The position numbers were made by a program, and so were the translations under genes. Shown here in pieces: positions 34,377 through 43,383 of a stretch of DNA of 64,000 nt. The stretch comes from Niabella drilacis. Lineage in GTDB: Bacteria; Bacteroidota; Bacteroidia; Chitinophagales; Chitinophagaceae. How positions within the stretch are numbered: the stretch's first letter is position 1; every line of letters begins with the position of its first letter. The stretch spans positions 62,001-126,000 of the forward strand of contig NZ_FMZO01000014.1 in the NCBI RefSeq assembly GCF_900101395.1, in the 5' to 3' direction. Under the pieces are notes generated by a model, which saw only the letters and a program-made list of their open reading frames with translations, ran no database searches and was not told where the DNA came from.

Positions 34377-34985
34377 CTATAAACCGGAGGGTTTGAAATA
34401 GAGTTTCAGATCCATTTCCACATCGGGCAAAATGTAGAGGGTTTCTTTGGGGTCGTTAAAGCTGTTCATACCCCATTGCAGCCGGTTTAGTTTAAAGCTG
34501 CCCTCAGCGGCGATCTTATCCTTTTCTGCTTTTATCAAAACGGGTATTTCAACGCTGTGCGTTTGCCCGATCATCGTAAAATCACCGGTGATCATCGTAT
34601 TGGCAGGAGAGGCCGCATTGCTGTAGGGCTCAATCCTTGTGATATGAAAACTGGCTTCCGGATGTACCAACACGTTAAAAAAACGCGGGCTTTTCAGGTC
34701 AGCCAATAATGCATCCCGTTCCGCTTCGTTGGTCAGATCAAAATTGCTGATGCTGACAATTGGGATCGTGAAGCTGCCACCTGTTATGTTCCCTTTCCCA
34801 TCTGTTTTGAGATTACCGGCTACTTTAAATGCGCCCCTGTGAAAATGGGTGGGCGCGCTTCCCTTCCATACAATAGAAGAACGTGCTTCATCTGCTTTAA
34901 AATCGGTAGGGCGTATGGATTCTTTGTGTGAGCATGCGGTGAGCACAAATACCGCTATAAGCGCGGAATAAATTGTTATTTTCAT
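34377..34985 (-). CDS. YceI-family lipoprotein
   Basis: 202 residues with a lipoprotein signal ending at Cys18 (VFVLTACSHKES). The mature part has the YceI pattern: EARSSIVWKGSAPTHFHRGA, FKVAGNLKTDGKGNITGGSF, RFFNVLVHPEASFHITRIE, ITGDFTMIGQTHSVEIPVLI and LNRLQWGMNSF. It binds or carries an amphiphilic ligand at the membrane. The cupin gene lies 17 bases upstream, so the two are probably one operon, with the lipoprotein gene at 34319 possibly third. Confidence 0.88.
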   Translation of the reverse strand: MKITIYSALIAVFVLTACSHKESIRPTDFKADEARSSIVWKGSAPTHFHRGAFKVAGNLKTDGKGNITGGSFTIPIVSISNFDLTNEAERDALLADLKSPRFFNVLVHPEASFHITRIEPYSNAASPANTMITGDFTMIGQTHSVEIPVLIKAEKDKIAAEGSFKLNRLQWGMNSFNDPKETLYILPDVEMDLKLYFKPSGL

Positions 34986-35002
34986 TTTTGTTTTTTGCAG
35001 GG

Positions 35003-35461
35003 TTATAAAAAATTAACGTTATATACGTTGGTGATTACATCCAGCATTGCCTTCATTTGCGCCACCGGAGGAGCACCGGGCGCAGCAACGGCTGCCGGCA
35101 TTTCCGGGAGCGGTTCACTGAATTCGATAAAATAATTCCATAGGTTCCCCGGGGTGATCAGGTTCATAAGAGTTGCCTGTTCTGTAAGTATTTTAAATGA
35201 ATGGGGCACATTGCGGGGGGCAAACAGGGCATCGCCCCGTTTCAGGAGGCTTACGCGCTCCCCAACGGTTACGCTTATCTCCCCATCGAGCACATAAAAT
35301 GCTTCATCCTCCCGGGTATGGATATGCGGTGGTGGCTCGGCTCCCTTTGGCAATGTAAGCTCAAGCAGTGCCAGTGCATCGCCGGTTTGCTCCGGCGCAA
35401 TCAGTGTTTGAAAATAGCCTCCCTGGTACCCCCGGTACCGGGTTGTTGTTAATCGTTCCAT
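35003..35461 (-). CDS. cupin-domain protein
   Basis: 152 residues, a single small cupin resembling the quercetin-dioxygenase-like group: LTLPKGAEPPPHIHTREDEAFYVLDGEI (metal ligands His-His-Glu) and APRNVPHSFKILTEQATLMN. No signal peptide. It is first in a minus-strand run with a YceI lipoprotein. The substrate is unknown. Confidence 0.87.
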   Translation of the reverse strand: MERLTTTRYRGYQGGYFQTLIAPEQTGDALALLELTLPKGAEPPPHIHTREDEAFYVLDGEISVTVGERVSLLKRGDALFAPRNVPHSFKILTEQATLMNLITPGNLWNYFIEFSEPLPEMPAAVAAPGAPPVAQMKAMLDVITNVYNVNFL

Positions 35462-35940
35462 TTTTTATTCTTTATTTGATTCTTAAATATGCAGTTCGCT
35501 GGTCTTTTTTACAGGAGACCCGGCCGGTGCTCTTCTATAAAAAAGGTTCATGCCCTGTTTTATTTTTTAAAATTGAATGCGTCTTTCCTGGTTGTTCCGC
35601 CGGCGCCGGGCAGAGTAGGGGCCCTCTATCCGCCTGCGCCTTCTGGCAGGAAAAATGCAAGATTGAGACGATTCCGGCATACACAAAAACAGTGTCGATA
35701 TATATCCGGTTTTATCGTTATACGCTGGTTTTTATTGCCGAATGCCGGGCATATGAAAACGGGTACAGCCCGGAATATCCTTAGACGAACAGGAATGATG
35801 GGGGCGCCCCGGCACCGGTGGTAACCACCTGTGCAAGCGCTGCTTCATTAATTGAAACAGGAGCGGAAATATCAGCCCCTGCCAGCACCGTAAACCGGGC
35901 GGGGCTGCATCAAAGCGTATCGGGGCTGATCCCGTTCACC
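35462..35940. other. intergenic region without a recognisable gene
   Basis: About 480 bases between the cupin gene and the LytTR regulator. Plus-strand frames here (for example from 35489 and 35818) lack start context, codon pattern and family motifs. No strong hairpin or exact promoter element was found. Confidence 0.4.
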
Positions 35941-36687
35941 TTAGCGGGTATGATCTGCAGGACCCGCCTCCGGGTCAAATTTCCGGGCACAGGCCTGTTT
36001 GTAGTTACGGCCGATGGGGATCTTATTTCCGGCAACCATAAGATGGTTGGGATGATACCCTTCTATTTTACTGAGGGGAATAATAAAGGACCGGTGAACG
36101 CGCATAAACGCCCCCATCGGAAGCAGCTTTTCTGTTATGCTGATCTTCTGCTTGGTTTGAAATACCTTTTCCCTGGTAATTACTTTTATATAATCTTTGA
36201 TACTTTCGATCCACAGGATCTGCCGGGTGTTCACCTTTATTAAACGCCGTTCCACACGCAGGTATAAAAACTGGTCGGCCGGGGGCGGGAGCTCCTCTTC
36301 GCCGGCTTGTGCGCTGTTTTTGTTTGCTCCATTTAAAAACTGCATCACTTTATCAATAGCCTGCAGGAAACGCTTCAGGGGGATCGGCTTAAGAAGATAG
36401 TCGATCGCATTGAGATCAAAACCCTCGATCGCATATTCCTGGTAAGCTGTTGTAAAAATGACCAGTGGGGGCCGCTTCAGGCTGCGGACCAGGTCCGTGC
36501 CCAAAAGACCGGGCATTTTAATATCCAGGAATACGAGGTCAATTTTATCCTGCCGAATGATCTGGAACGCCTCTATAGCATTGCTGCAGGTTCCGGCAAT
36601 GACTATTTCAGGAATATGGGCTGCATATTTCTTTATAATTGCCATCGCATGCGGCTCATCATCCACTATAAGCGTACGGATCACCAT
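35941..36687 (-). CDS. LytTR-family response regulator
   Basis: 248 residues. The receiver domain (1-120) has D9-D10, phospho-acceptor D55 (VFLDIKMPG), the switch TTAYQEYAIEGF and the lysine in DYLLKPIPLKRF. The LytTR domain (about 140-240) reads FLYLRVERRLIKVNTRQILW, GAFMRVHRSFIIPLSKIEGY and GNKIPIGRNYKQA. It follows its kinase by 3 bases. No obvious target operon adjoins, so it may act elsewhere. Confidence 0.92.
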   Translation of the reverse strand: MVIRTLIVDDEPHAMAIIKKYAAHIPEIVIAGTCSNAIEAFQIIRQDKIDLVFLDIKMPGLLGTDLVRSLKRPPLVIFTTAYQEYAIEGFDLNAIDYLLKPIPLKRFLQAIDKVMQFLNGANKNSAQAGEEELPPPADQFLYLRVERRLIKVNTRQILWIESIKDYIKVITREKVFQTKQKISITEKLLPMGAFMRVHRSFIIPLSKIEGYHPNHLMVAGNKIPIGRNYKQACARKFDPEAGPADHTR

Positions 36688-36690
36688 CGT

Positions 36691-37779
36691 TTATCTTTTG
36701 TTTTTTGAAGACAGCTGCACATGGAGCTCCGCAATGAAACAATCTCCTTCATCAAAACACAGGAGCTTATGCTTTCCGGGGTATAACAATGCCAGTCTTT
36801 TCCGCAGATTGGATAACCCGATCGCCCCGGCCGGTTTTTGATTATGGGTAAAAGAACGCTCGGGTTTGCTATTGGACACTTTAAAGACCAGCTGTTCCCC
36901 GGAAATGCACAGTTCAATATTGATCCAGGGAGTATCCGTTGTTTCTGCGGCTCCGTACTTAAAGGCATTTTCCACAAGCGGGAGCATCAGCAGCGGGGCT
37001 ATTTCCACAGTGCCGGCGCAATCACTCACCGATACATTAAGCTCCAGGCGATCTTCATAGCGCAGCCTTTCAAGCTCAATATAATCCTGCAGCACCTCAA
37101 GGTCCCGCTTTAGCAGCACCTGCTCCGCAGCACATTCGTAAAGCATATACCGCAATATATTGGAAAGCCCCAGGATCGTTCCCGGCGTTTGGGGAGCATT
37201 GTCCAGCGAAAGCGCATAAAGATTGTTCAACGCATTAAAAAGAAAATGGGGATGCAGCTGTCCTTTTAAAAAGTTCAGCTCTGCCTGGAGCACCACCTGT
37301 TTCCGCTCATGCCATAAAATAAACAGTTTTAGCGTTACGCAGATCCAGACCACCGTATTGCTGCGCTCAAGGGCATTTGCAAAATCGCCCGGGGCTTTCA
37401 ACTGCTCCCATTCCGACAGGTTGAGTTTGTCCCAGGTAAAGCCGGCGTCTCTTGATTTATAAAACCGGAATATATAGGGGTCCGTGATCAATACTTCCAC
37501 AACCCGGTACAAAACGGCAACCAGGATCATGGTAAGCAAGACCAGCAAAAAGGTTTTGACATATTGGGAACGGAAGTAAAAACGGGGGATGATCCAGCCG
37601 GATATGACATAAAAATAAAGCATGTGCACCGGCAGCAGCAGCAGGATAACCGTTATGCCCAAATGATAGCTTCCGTATGCAGTACTGTAAATAAACACCA
37701 GCAAACTGAACGCAAGCAGCCAGTAGAACCATTGCTTTAGTATTGGATATTTTATGATCAACCAGCCATTTTTCTGCAA
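36691..37779 (-). CDS. LytS-type sensor histidine kinase, four-helix membrane sensor
   Basis: 362 residues. The N-terminal third has about four membrane helices (WFYWLLAFSLLVFIYSTAYG, ITVILLLLPVHMLYFYVISG, TFLLVLLTMILVAVLYRVV and a weaker one near residue 140) without a large external domain. The kinase core has the phospho-acceptor in GQLHPHFLFNALNNLYAL, N box LPLVENAFKYGAAE and the glycine-rich AGAIGLSNLRKRLALL. It forms a two-gene operon with the regulator downstream. Compared with the kinase at 5.6-7.4 kb it senses through the membrane part rather than an exported domain. Confidence 0.9.
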   Translation of the reverse strand: MQKNGWLIIKYPILKQWFYWLLAFSLLVFIYSTAYGSYHLGITVILLLLPVHMLYFYVISGWIIPRFYFRSQYVKTFLLVLLTMILVAVLYRVVEVLITDPYIFRFYKSRDAGFTWDKLNLSEWEQLKAPGDFANALERSNTVVWICVTLKLFILWHERKQVVLQAELNFLKGQLHPHFLFNALNNLYALSLDNAPQTPGTILGLSNILRYMLYECAAEQVLLKRDLEVLQDYIELERLRYEDRLELNVSVSDCAGTVEIAPLLMLPLVENAFKYGAAETTDTPWINIELCISGEQLVFKVSNSKPERSFTHNQKPAGAIGLSNLRKRLALLYPGKHKLLCFDEGDCFIAELHVQLSSKNKR

Positions 37780-37938
37780 GTTAAGTTTCCCCGCTTATAT
37801 TCCCTCGCGGCCGTAGACAAAGGAACGGTTTTGTCGATGAATGCAAAGAGGGCTCCGCAGGGTGCTGACCCGGACAATACGATGCGGTAACCGTAGAAAA
37901 GCAGCGCCCTTCCGGCTTCCGTACTCCTGTAACCATTT

Positions 37939-38811
37939 TTAATGCGCTGGGCTCCGGGGCTGCTCCCGGGTATTTTTCAGGGATGCCTCCCAGCCGATAA
38001 TGGCATTTTTTCGTATCGCGCCCCAGTGATACCCGCCAATTTCACCGGTAGACCGGATCACCCGGTGGCAGGGGATCAGCATCGCCACCGGGTTGTTTCC
38101 CACCGCCGTTCCTACTGCCCGGGAAGCCCCTGGATAGCCGGCATTGGCTGCCAGGTCGCCGTAGGTCGTAAAACCCCCGGACGGCACTTTTAATAATGTT
38201 TCCCATACTTTTATCTGGAAGCGGGTTCCTTTTAAATGAAGTTTTACTTCCTCCAGCCGGCTCCAGTCCTGCGAAAAAACGAATAATGCCTGTTGTTGGA
38301 TCAGATCCACCACCTGCACATAGCGGGCATTCGGCAATCCCGCTTTCAGCACATCCAGCGCCTGCTGTTCTCCTTTATCAACAAATGCCATATGGCAAAT
38401 ACCCTTGGAAGTAGACGCTACCAGTATTTTGCCAAAGGGACTGTCTGCAAAAGAGTAGTTGATGTGTAATGATCCGCCGCCATTCTTATATTCCCCGGGG
38501 GTCATCCCTTCTACTTTTACCAGCAGATCGTGCAGCCGGCCCGTACCCGAAAGCCCGGTTTCAAACGCCACATCAAAAAGGCTGGCCCGGGTGCTCCTGA
38601 GCATGTCTTTGGCATATTCCGCCGTCAGGTATTGTAAGAATTGCTTGGGGGTAACACCGGCCCAGTTCCGGAACATCCGTTGAAAATGAAACGGGCTCAG
38701 GTGCACATGTGCTGCCACATCTTCCAGCGTTGGCTGTAATTTGTAATGCTCCTTAAAAAACTGTATGGCCGCTGCAATACGGTTATAATCGAGTTCCTGC
38801 TGTGTTTCCAT
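37939..38811 (-). CDS. AraC-type regulator fused to O6-methylguanine-DNA methyltransferase
   Basis: 290 residues. An AraC helix-turn-helix pair fills about residues 1-100 (PTLEDVAAHVHLSPFHFQRMF, RSTRASLFDVAFETGLSGTG). A methylated-DNA-protein-cysteine methyltransferase follows, with acceptor C248 in MLIPCHRVIRSTGEIGGYHWG and the N-terminal ferredoxin-like half SPFGKILVASTSKGICHMAF. The Ada N-terminal four-cysteine domain is absent, so the methylphosphotriester sensing step is missing. It would repair O6-methylguanine and may regulate genes. It is the second gene behind a paralogous methyltransferase, 5 bases apart. Confidence 0.92.
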   Translation of the reverse strand: METQQELDYNRIAAAIQFFKEHYKLQPTLEDVAAHVHLSPFHFQRMFRNWAGVTPKQFLQYLTAEYAKDMLRSTRASLFDVAFETGLSGTGRLHDLLVKVEGMTPGEYKNGGGSLHINYSFADSPFGKILVASTSKGICHMAFVDKGEQQALDVLKAGLPNARYVQVVDLIQQQALFVFSQDWSRLEEVKLHLKGTRFQIKVWETLLKVPSGGFTTYGDLAANAGYPGASRAVGTAVGNNPVAMLIPCHRVIRSTGEIGGYHWGAIRKNAIIGWEASLKNTREQPRSPAH

Positions 38812-38816
38812 TGTCT

Positions 38817-39488
38817 TTAATTTTTATTCAAAACTACACCTGACCGGGGCGCTGTAAAACCCGGATCCTGCGCTGTTTCAGCTTCCCAGGTCAATAATTT
38901 TTCCTTTAGTTCAGTGCCCCAGAAATATCTGTTAAAACTGCCATCCGTGCAGATCACCCGGTGGCAGGGCAACAGGAAGCCCACCGGGTTACAGCCTACG
39001 GCATGGCCCGCGGCCCTTGCTGCCCGGGTGCTTCCGCCCAAACGGGCATAGGTGGTCAGACCGCCAAAAGGGATCCGCAGTAACTGCTTCCAGATCTGCA
39101 GCTGAAAAGGGGTTCCCTTCAAATGCAGGCGAACGGGTATCAGGTGGTGGGTGGCATGCATTTGCCGGATCGCCGCTGTTTGAAAAAAAGAGCGGCCTTC
39201 TGAAACCGGGTTGAAAGGAAACCTTCTTTTCAGATCCCGGAGCGCAGCCGCCGGCTCATTTCCGGTAAACCCGAGGTAGCAAACACCCTTTGATGTTGCC
39301 GCTACCAGGATCTCCCCAAAAGGCGACCCGGCACATTCATACGTGATATGCGTTGCCGCATCACCGGGGCTCCATGGCTCCAGCTGTATATTACCCGGCA
39401 CTATCATTTCAGTAGCGGCCAGGCGCTGACGCATGGTGTTCTTATTACGTACGTCTGAGAAGCTCTTTTTTCCTTGTAAACCTTTCAT
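38817..39488 (-). CDS. methylated-DNA-protein-cysteine methyltransferase
   Basis: 223 residues from the ATG at 39488 (MKGLQGKKSFSDVRNKNTM); an in-frame ATG at 39536 lies upstream of the promoter and is rejected. It aligns with the second half of the downstream AraC fusion (SPFGEILVAATSKGVCYLGF against SPFGKILVASTSKGICHMAF). The acceptor C175 lies in LLPCHRVICTDGSFNRYFWG; the usual GG of the substrate loop is replaced by NRYFWG. No HTH is present. It repairs alkylated guanine or thymine. It leads the two-gene operon from a strong promoter at 39508-39537. Confidence 0.88.
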   Translation of the reverse strand: MKGLQGKKSFSDVRNKNTMRQRLAATEMIVPGNIQLEPWSPGDAATHITYECAGSPFGEILVAATSKGVCYLGFTGNEPAAALRDLKRRFPFNPVSEGRSFFQTAAIRQMHATHHLIPVRLHLKGTPFQLQIWKQLLRIPFGGLTTYARLGGSTRAARAAGHAVGCNPVGFLLPCHRVICTDGSFNRYFWGTELKEKLLTWEAETAQDPGFTAPRSGVVLNKN

Positions 39489-39507
39489 ATCCCTGTTCTT
39501 TACCGCA

Positions 39508-39537
39508 CAAAGGTACCACAGTAATAATGCCTGCAAA
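39508..39537 (-). promoter_or_regulatory. Bacteroidota-type promoter of the alkyltransferase operon
   Basis: On the minus strand TTTG (39537-39534), an 18-base spacer and TACCTTTG (39515-39508). Expected start near 39502, 14 bases before the ATG at 39488. Confidence 0.65.
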
Positions 39538-39609
39538 ACCCGGATCTTGCGTTGATGGATGAGGGTCTATAACGTTTTTCACCCCTGGCCCATCAAATGC
39601 AGCATCACG

Positions 39610-41976
39610 CTATAATAATGTTTTGTAAAAGGACAGCAACCTGCCGCTTTCCGTAACGCCTGCTGCTTTAACCGCAAACTTTACCGTGTTGTCGGTATTA
39701 TAAAAATGAATGGGAATAAAATGAACCCGGTTCGATGTTGCCGCCCGGGGATTCCAGTATAAGGTGATCCGCCTGTCTGCAGGGCCGGCTGTATCTTTTT
39801 GCCGGTACACCGGGTTATAAAATTCTGGCGCCTTTGCATAACCCTCCACATATTCAATATCATATTTGTTGCCCGCAGCCTTAAAATCACGGCCCTTTTT
39901 GGTATAGATCGCCACCGAGGGAATAGACCCTCTGCCTGCGATGAAGTCAATGCCTTCTACAATCTTAATCATAGCAACATCGGCAGGATCAACAGCATAC
40001 AGTTGCAGCTGATTCTGCACCGGAGCTTCATCTAAATAAAGTGCCGCCTGATCAAACGTTCCATCCCTTTTCCTCGCTTTTATGTAGTACTGATTACTCT
40101 TGAGGTCAAACTCAACCCGTACCATCGGTTGCTGCATCCTTAAATAGTCAAAGAGGTTTCCTATTGCTTTAACAGGGATCAGCTCATATACCTCGCCATA
40201 AAGATCCCTGAAACGGCCGGTAGCATATTTCCGTACCAGCATTTGCATCCGGTCTTTTGTTCTGGCACTAACCGTTATATTTTCCATATACTCCTTGGTG
40301 TGTATCAGGCTGTCAAAGGGCGATCTGCCCATGTTTTTGGACAGGCTGTTGATGGCCCTTACACGCGGGTATTCTATTGCCAGGGTATCTTCCTCTGCTG
40401 CGTTCAAAACCACATCAATAAAATCACTTTTTTTTGTGGCTGCGCCAAACAACAGCCGGGTTGGCCCCAAAAAATCCAGCCCGCTTAACCGGAATGAACC
40501 GGCTGTATCGGTATTGAACACCGTTGTTTTTGAAGTGCTGTCTGCTTCAGATATGGCCAGCAGGCTAACCGCCTTATTGATGTAGCGCCGGGATGTGCCT
40601 TTATAAAAAACGGTGCCGGACAGGCCGGGCTCCCCTTTTTTTGAATGCATACCGCTGTTCTTCCGGTCTTCCCATTTTAAACCACTCCAGATACCGGTCA
40701 GCATCACCAGGTCCAGGAGTGCACTGCGGTCCTGATAAAGCTCATCCCAATAGCTACCGGCATCATAAATCCTGTTCTTCAGGTAGCAGGTCAGGAGGTT
40801 TGCAGAATAAATATTCTGCCGGTCCCTTTCGGGCTCCTCAAACCCTGCATCAGTAACACTGACGGCAAAAGCCCCGGCCGCTGCATCATCCAGGTTTAAA
40901 GACAGCAGGTTTTCCGCCCGGTATTGCCGGCTTAACAAAGCAACAGAGAGGTTTGCCGAAGCCATATATTCCCTGTTATCAATAAAACAAAGCCTTTCCG
41001 CCAATAGCTGGGTATCCCTGCTGAACAAGGCAAGTCTTGCAACACCCGAAGGAAGCCTGCTTATGTCGATGGAACCGCTACAGGAGGTTTCCCCAGTCTT
41101 AAACGTTGTACTATAAAGCATTTTGCCTGCTCCCTGCAACACCAGGATAGAAGGCTGTGCCCCGCTTCCTGCCAGTGCCTGGATGGCAAAGGACAGGCGC
41201 GTACTATCTCCTGCCACCTTTAAGGCAGCCCCTCCTTTTATCGAAGCAGGTAAAGGATACTTTTTGTTTGAATGATCCCCCTCAATTATAGCAAAATAAG
41301 ATGCCCCCGGCTTTGGATCCAAACTAAAAAACCCCATTCCATTGTGGCTGCTTTTGAATTCGCAGATCTGTTCTCCTGATGCGCTCACTATTTTGCCTGC
41401 AATTTCAGAAGGCGCCCCCAATGCATCCGCATACTTAAAAGCCACTTTGTTCATTACGCCCTCCACAAGCCGGCTGCCTTCCGGATAAAACAGGAGGGCC
41501 CTCTCATAAACCGGCTCCTCCTCCGTTAAACGGCTCCCGACACTATAAATCTTTACCAGCTTTGTAAACAACGCCCGGTTTTCCTGTATAAGGTTGCGCG
41601 AATAAGCCCTGATCATATAGGCGCCCGTTGACAGACCCGGAGGTAAAACAATGGATGCAGGGAATGTTTTCCCGGAAGGCAAAAAAGTTTGCGCAACAAT
41701 CTTTTTACCGGCTTTAAGGTCCAGCAGTTCAAGTGTCAGGGTTTGCGGCGTTACACTCCTGTTTTCTGCATTGGTAAAAAAGCCCTTTGCCCAGATGGTG
41801 TCACCGGCCAGGTAGGCACTGCGGTCTGTTTGTAAATACAATTTAGCAAAAGCATTTAAAGATCCCTCCGGAATACCTGCAGGTGCAACCTGGCATTTTC
41901 CAAAACAGCAAACAGCCCATCCCGTTATGAGCAATGCAAACTTCCTGATATAAGACCCGCAGTCATTCGTAATCAT
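39610..41976 (-). CDS. large exported protein with macroglobulin-like (MG2) domain
   Basis: 788 residues with an N-terminal hydrophobic signal (FALLITGWAVCCFGKCQ). About residues 45-140 form an MG2-like beta-sandwich (LYLQTDRSAYLAGDTIWAKG, PSGKTFPASIVLPPGLSTGA), as in Bacteroidota proteins annotated as 'TonB-dependent receptor plug-like with MG2 domain'. A plug-like segment follows near 600-700 (YLDEAPVQNQLQLYAVDPAD, IIVEGIDF-like region, SIPSVAIYTKKGRD), but no beta-barrel is present. It may sit in the periplasm or on the outer membrane as part of a surface complex. Its start overlaps the end of the upstream gene by 14 bases. Confidence 0.75.
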   Translation of the reverse strand: MITNDCGSYIRKFALLITGWAVCCFGKCQVAPAGIPEGSLNAFAKLYLQTDRSAYLAGDTIWAKGFFTNAENRSVTPQTLTLELLDLKAGKKIVAQTFLPSGKTFPASIVLPPGLSTGAYMIRAYSRNLIQENRALFTKLVKIYSVGSRLTEEEPVYERALLFYPEGSRLVEGVMNKVAFKYADALGAPSEIAGKIVSASGEQICEFKSSHNGMGFFSLDPKPGASYFAIIEGDHSNKKYPLPASIKGGAALKVAGDSTRLSFAIQALAGSGAQPSILVLQGAGKMLYSTTFKTGETSCSGSIDISRLPSGVARLALFSRDTQLLAERLCFIDNREYMASANLSVALLSRQYRAENLLSLNLDDAAAGAFAVSVTDAGFEEPERDRQNIYSANLLTCYLKNRIYDAGSYWDELYQDRSALLDLVMLTGIWSGLKWEDRKNSGMHSKKGEPGLSGTVFYKGTSRRYINKAVSLLAISEADSTSKTTVFNTDTAGSFRLSGLDFLGPTRLLFGAATKKSDFIDVVLNAAEEDTLAIEYPRVRAINSLSKNMGRSPFDSLIHTKEYMENITVSARTKDRMQMLVRKYATGRFRDLYGEVYELIPVKAIGNLFDYLRMQQPMVRVEFDLKSNQYYIKARKRDGTFDQAALYLDEAPVQNQLQLYAVDPADVAMIKIVEGIDFIAGRGSIPSVAIYTKKGRDFKAAGNKYDIEYVEGYAKAPEFYNPVYRQKDTAGPADRRITLYWNPRAATSNRVHFIPIHFYNTDNTVKFAVKAAGVTESGRLLSFYKTLL

Positions 41977-43192
41977 AAGGCAGAAGGTTTTGTATTGCCC
42001 CCGCGCTGCTCCAATACCCCTGTGTTATAAGAACCCGGGCAGGAGAGACACCGCCATTGGGAAAAATGAAAACACTATTATTATCTTTTAAAGAGAGCAG
42101 CGCATTTTGAAAATCGCTGTTAAGATCCAGCCCGGGAAGCGATAGCGGCTGCCGGAGTTTATTAATGCGTTTATGCTTATAGGTTACCATTAAATAGTGC
42201 TCAAAATACAACTCCTTCATCACCTCAAGATCCGTAATAAAAACATCTTCTGCCTTCAGCAGGCTGCTGTCACATTGGATGACCTTATCTTTTCCTTTTA
42301 TGTAAACCCGGTAATAATATAAGGAGCTGTCCGGAGGCGATTCACCGATCCGGAGCATTTCTGCAGCAATATTTAACCTGACTTTTTTCTCTTTCATCAA
42401 TTGCTTTACCCGGGCCCGTTCCGTGTTCTCTTTTACAGTGGCGTGCCGTACTTCAAAGCCATTTGCCTGAAGCGTATTGTTGTAAAGCGCCTTTAAAAAA
42501 TGGGGGAGGGAGCCGAAGTAGACCTCTTTCCTTCGCTTTTTGAATTTATGACTCCCGTTACTGATATCTTCGAACCGGGCATACCCAACATTCACAAATG
42601 TTTTCTCCGCAAAATTGATAACGCAATCCTCCATATCAAAGTAAATTTTGTACCCCAGTGCGTTATTTACGATCTCTATGGTTTTTGCTGCCTGCGCTTT
42701 AAGCAGGTTTTCGCCGGCAGCTACTTTCAGGATAATGTCTTCAAAATTCAGGATGGAGCAATCCGCGGCATTTTCCCCGGAGCCGATAAAATAGTCGGTG
42801 AATTTCTTTCGCCAGGATCTGCTGTTGACAACTTTGTATGTTAAAGCGTGTACCGTTACCATATCAAGGTCATTATTCCGGGCCGCCATTTTGATCAGCA
42901 GGCGATGATCATTTCCCGGAATTTCATTGGTACGCAGGCTAACGGTTTGGTATCCTGTTGCTGAAATGATCAGCAGTTGCGGCTGCACCGGAACCTCAAT
43001 GGTAAAAAAACCTTTGACGCTTGTAGTGGTTCCGGATTGGAGACCGTTAAAATATATGCTTGCTCCTTCTACCGGTTTACCGCTTATGCTGTCGATGACT
43101 TCCCCTGTAACAATGCCCTGGCACCCTGCCGGCCGGCACCAGCAAAAAATGAGGGCAAAAAGCAGTATCATTCTCAGGCAAAACGGGTTCAT
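41963..43192 (-). CDS. exported protein with carboxypeptidase-regulatory-like domain
   Basis: 409 residues with a signal peptide (MILLFALIFCWCRPAGCQ). A CarboxypepD_reg-like domain covers about 27-110 (IVTGEVIDSISGKPVEGASI, GFFTIEVPVQPQLLIISATG). The remaining 290 residues are a mixed alpha/beta region of unknown fold typical of this Bacteroidota family (YFIGSGENAADCSILNFEDI, GYKIYFDMEDCVINFAEKTF). It overlaps the MG2-type gene by 14 bases, so their products are likely made together and may form one complex. A promoter is seen at 43313-43345. Confidence 0.75.
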   Translation of the reverse strand: MNPFCLRMILLFALIFCWCRPAGCQGIVTGEVIDSISGKPVEGASIYFNGLQSGTTTSVKGFFTIEVPVQPQLLIISATGYQTVSLRTNEIPGNDHRLLIKMAARNNDLDMVTVHALTYKVVNSRSWRKKFTDYFIGSGENAADCSILNFEDIILKVAAGENLLKAQAAKTIEIVNNALGYKIYFDMEDCVINFAEKTFVNVGYARFEDISNGSHKFKKRRKEVYFGSLPHFLKALYNNTLQANGFEVRHATVKENTERARVKQLMKEKKVRLNIAAEMLRIGESPPDSSLYYYRVYIKGKDKVIQCDSSLLKAEDVFITDLEVMKELYFEHYLMVTYKHKRINKLRQPLSLPGLDLNSDFQNALLSLKDNNSVFIFPNGGVSPARVLITQGYWSSAGAIQNLLPYDYE

Positions 43193-43312
43193 AATTTATG
43201 GCTCTTCGATGCAAGACTTTTTCCATACAGGCATGCTCCTGCTGCAGGATCACGATCCTGTCGCTGATCAGTGGCCCTACGGCTGACCTGCTCAAACGAA
43301 GACCCAATTTAA

Positions 43313-43345
43313 CAAAATTATCTAATATGTAAAGAGCTATTGCAA
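43313..43345 (-). promoter_or_regulatory. Bacteroidota-type promoter
   Basis: On the minus strand TTG (43345-43343), a 22-base spacer and TAATTTTG (43320-43313). It would start transcription near 43307, giving a ~115-base leader for the gene starting at 43192. Confidence 0.5.
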
Positions 43346-43383
43346 GACAGCCCCGGGTTTGAATACGATCAACACGCGCTCTT

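Noticed and set aside
35818-36243. A 141-codon plus-strand frame overlapping the LytTR regulator
   Set aside because: Its larger part is antisense to the regulator and the free part shows no recognisable domain.
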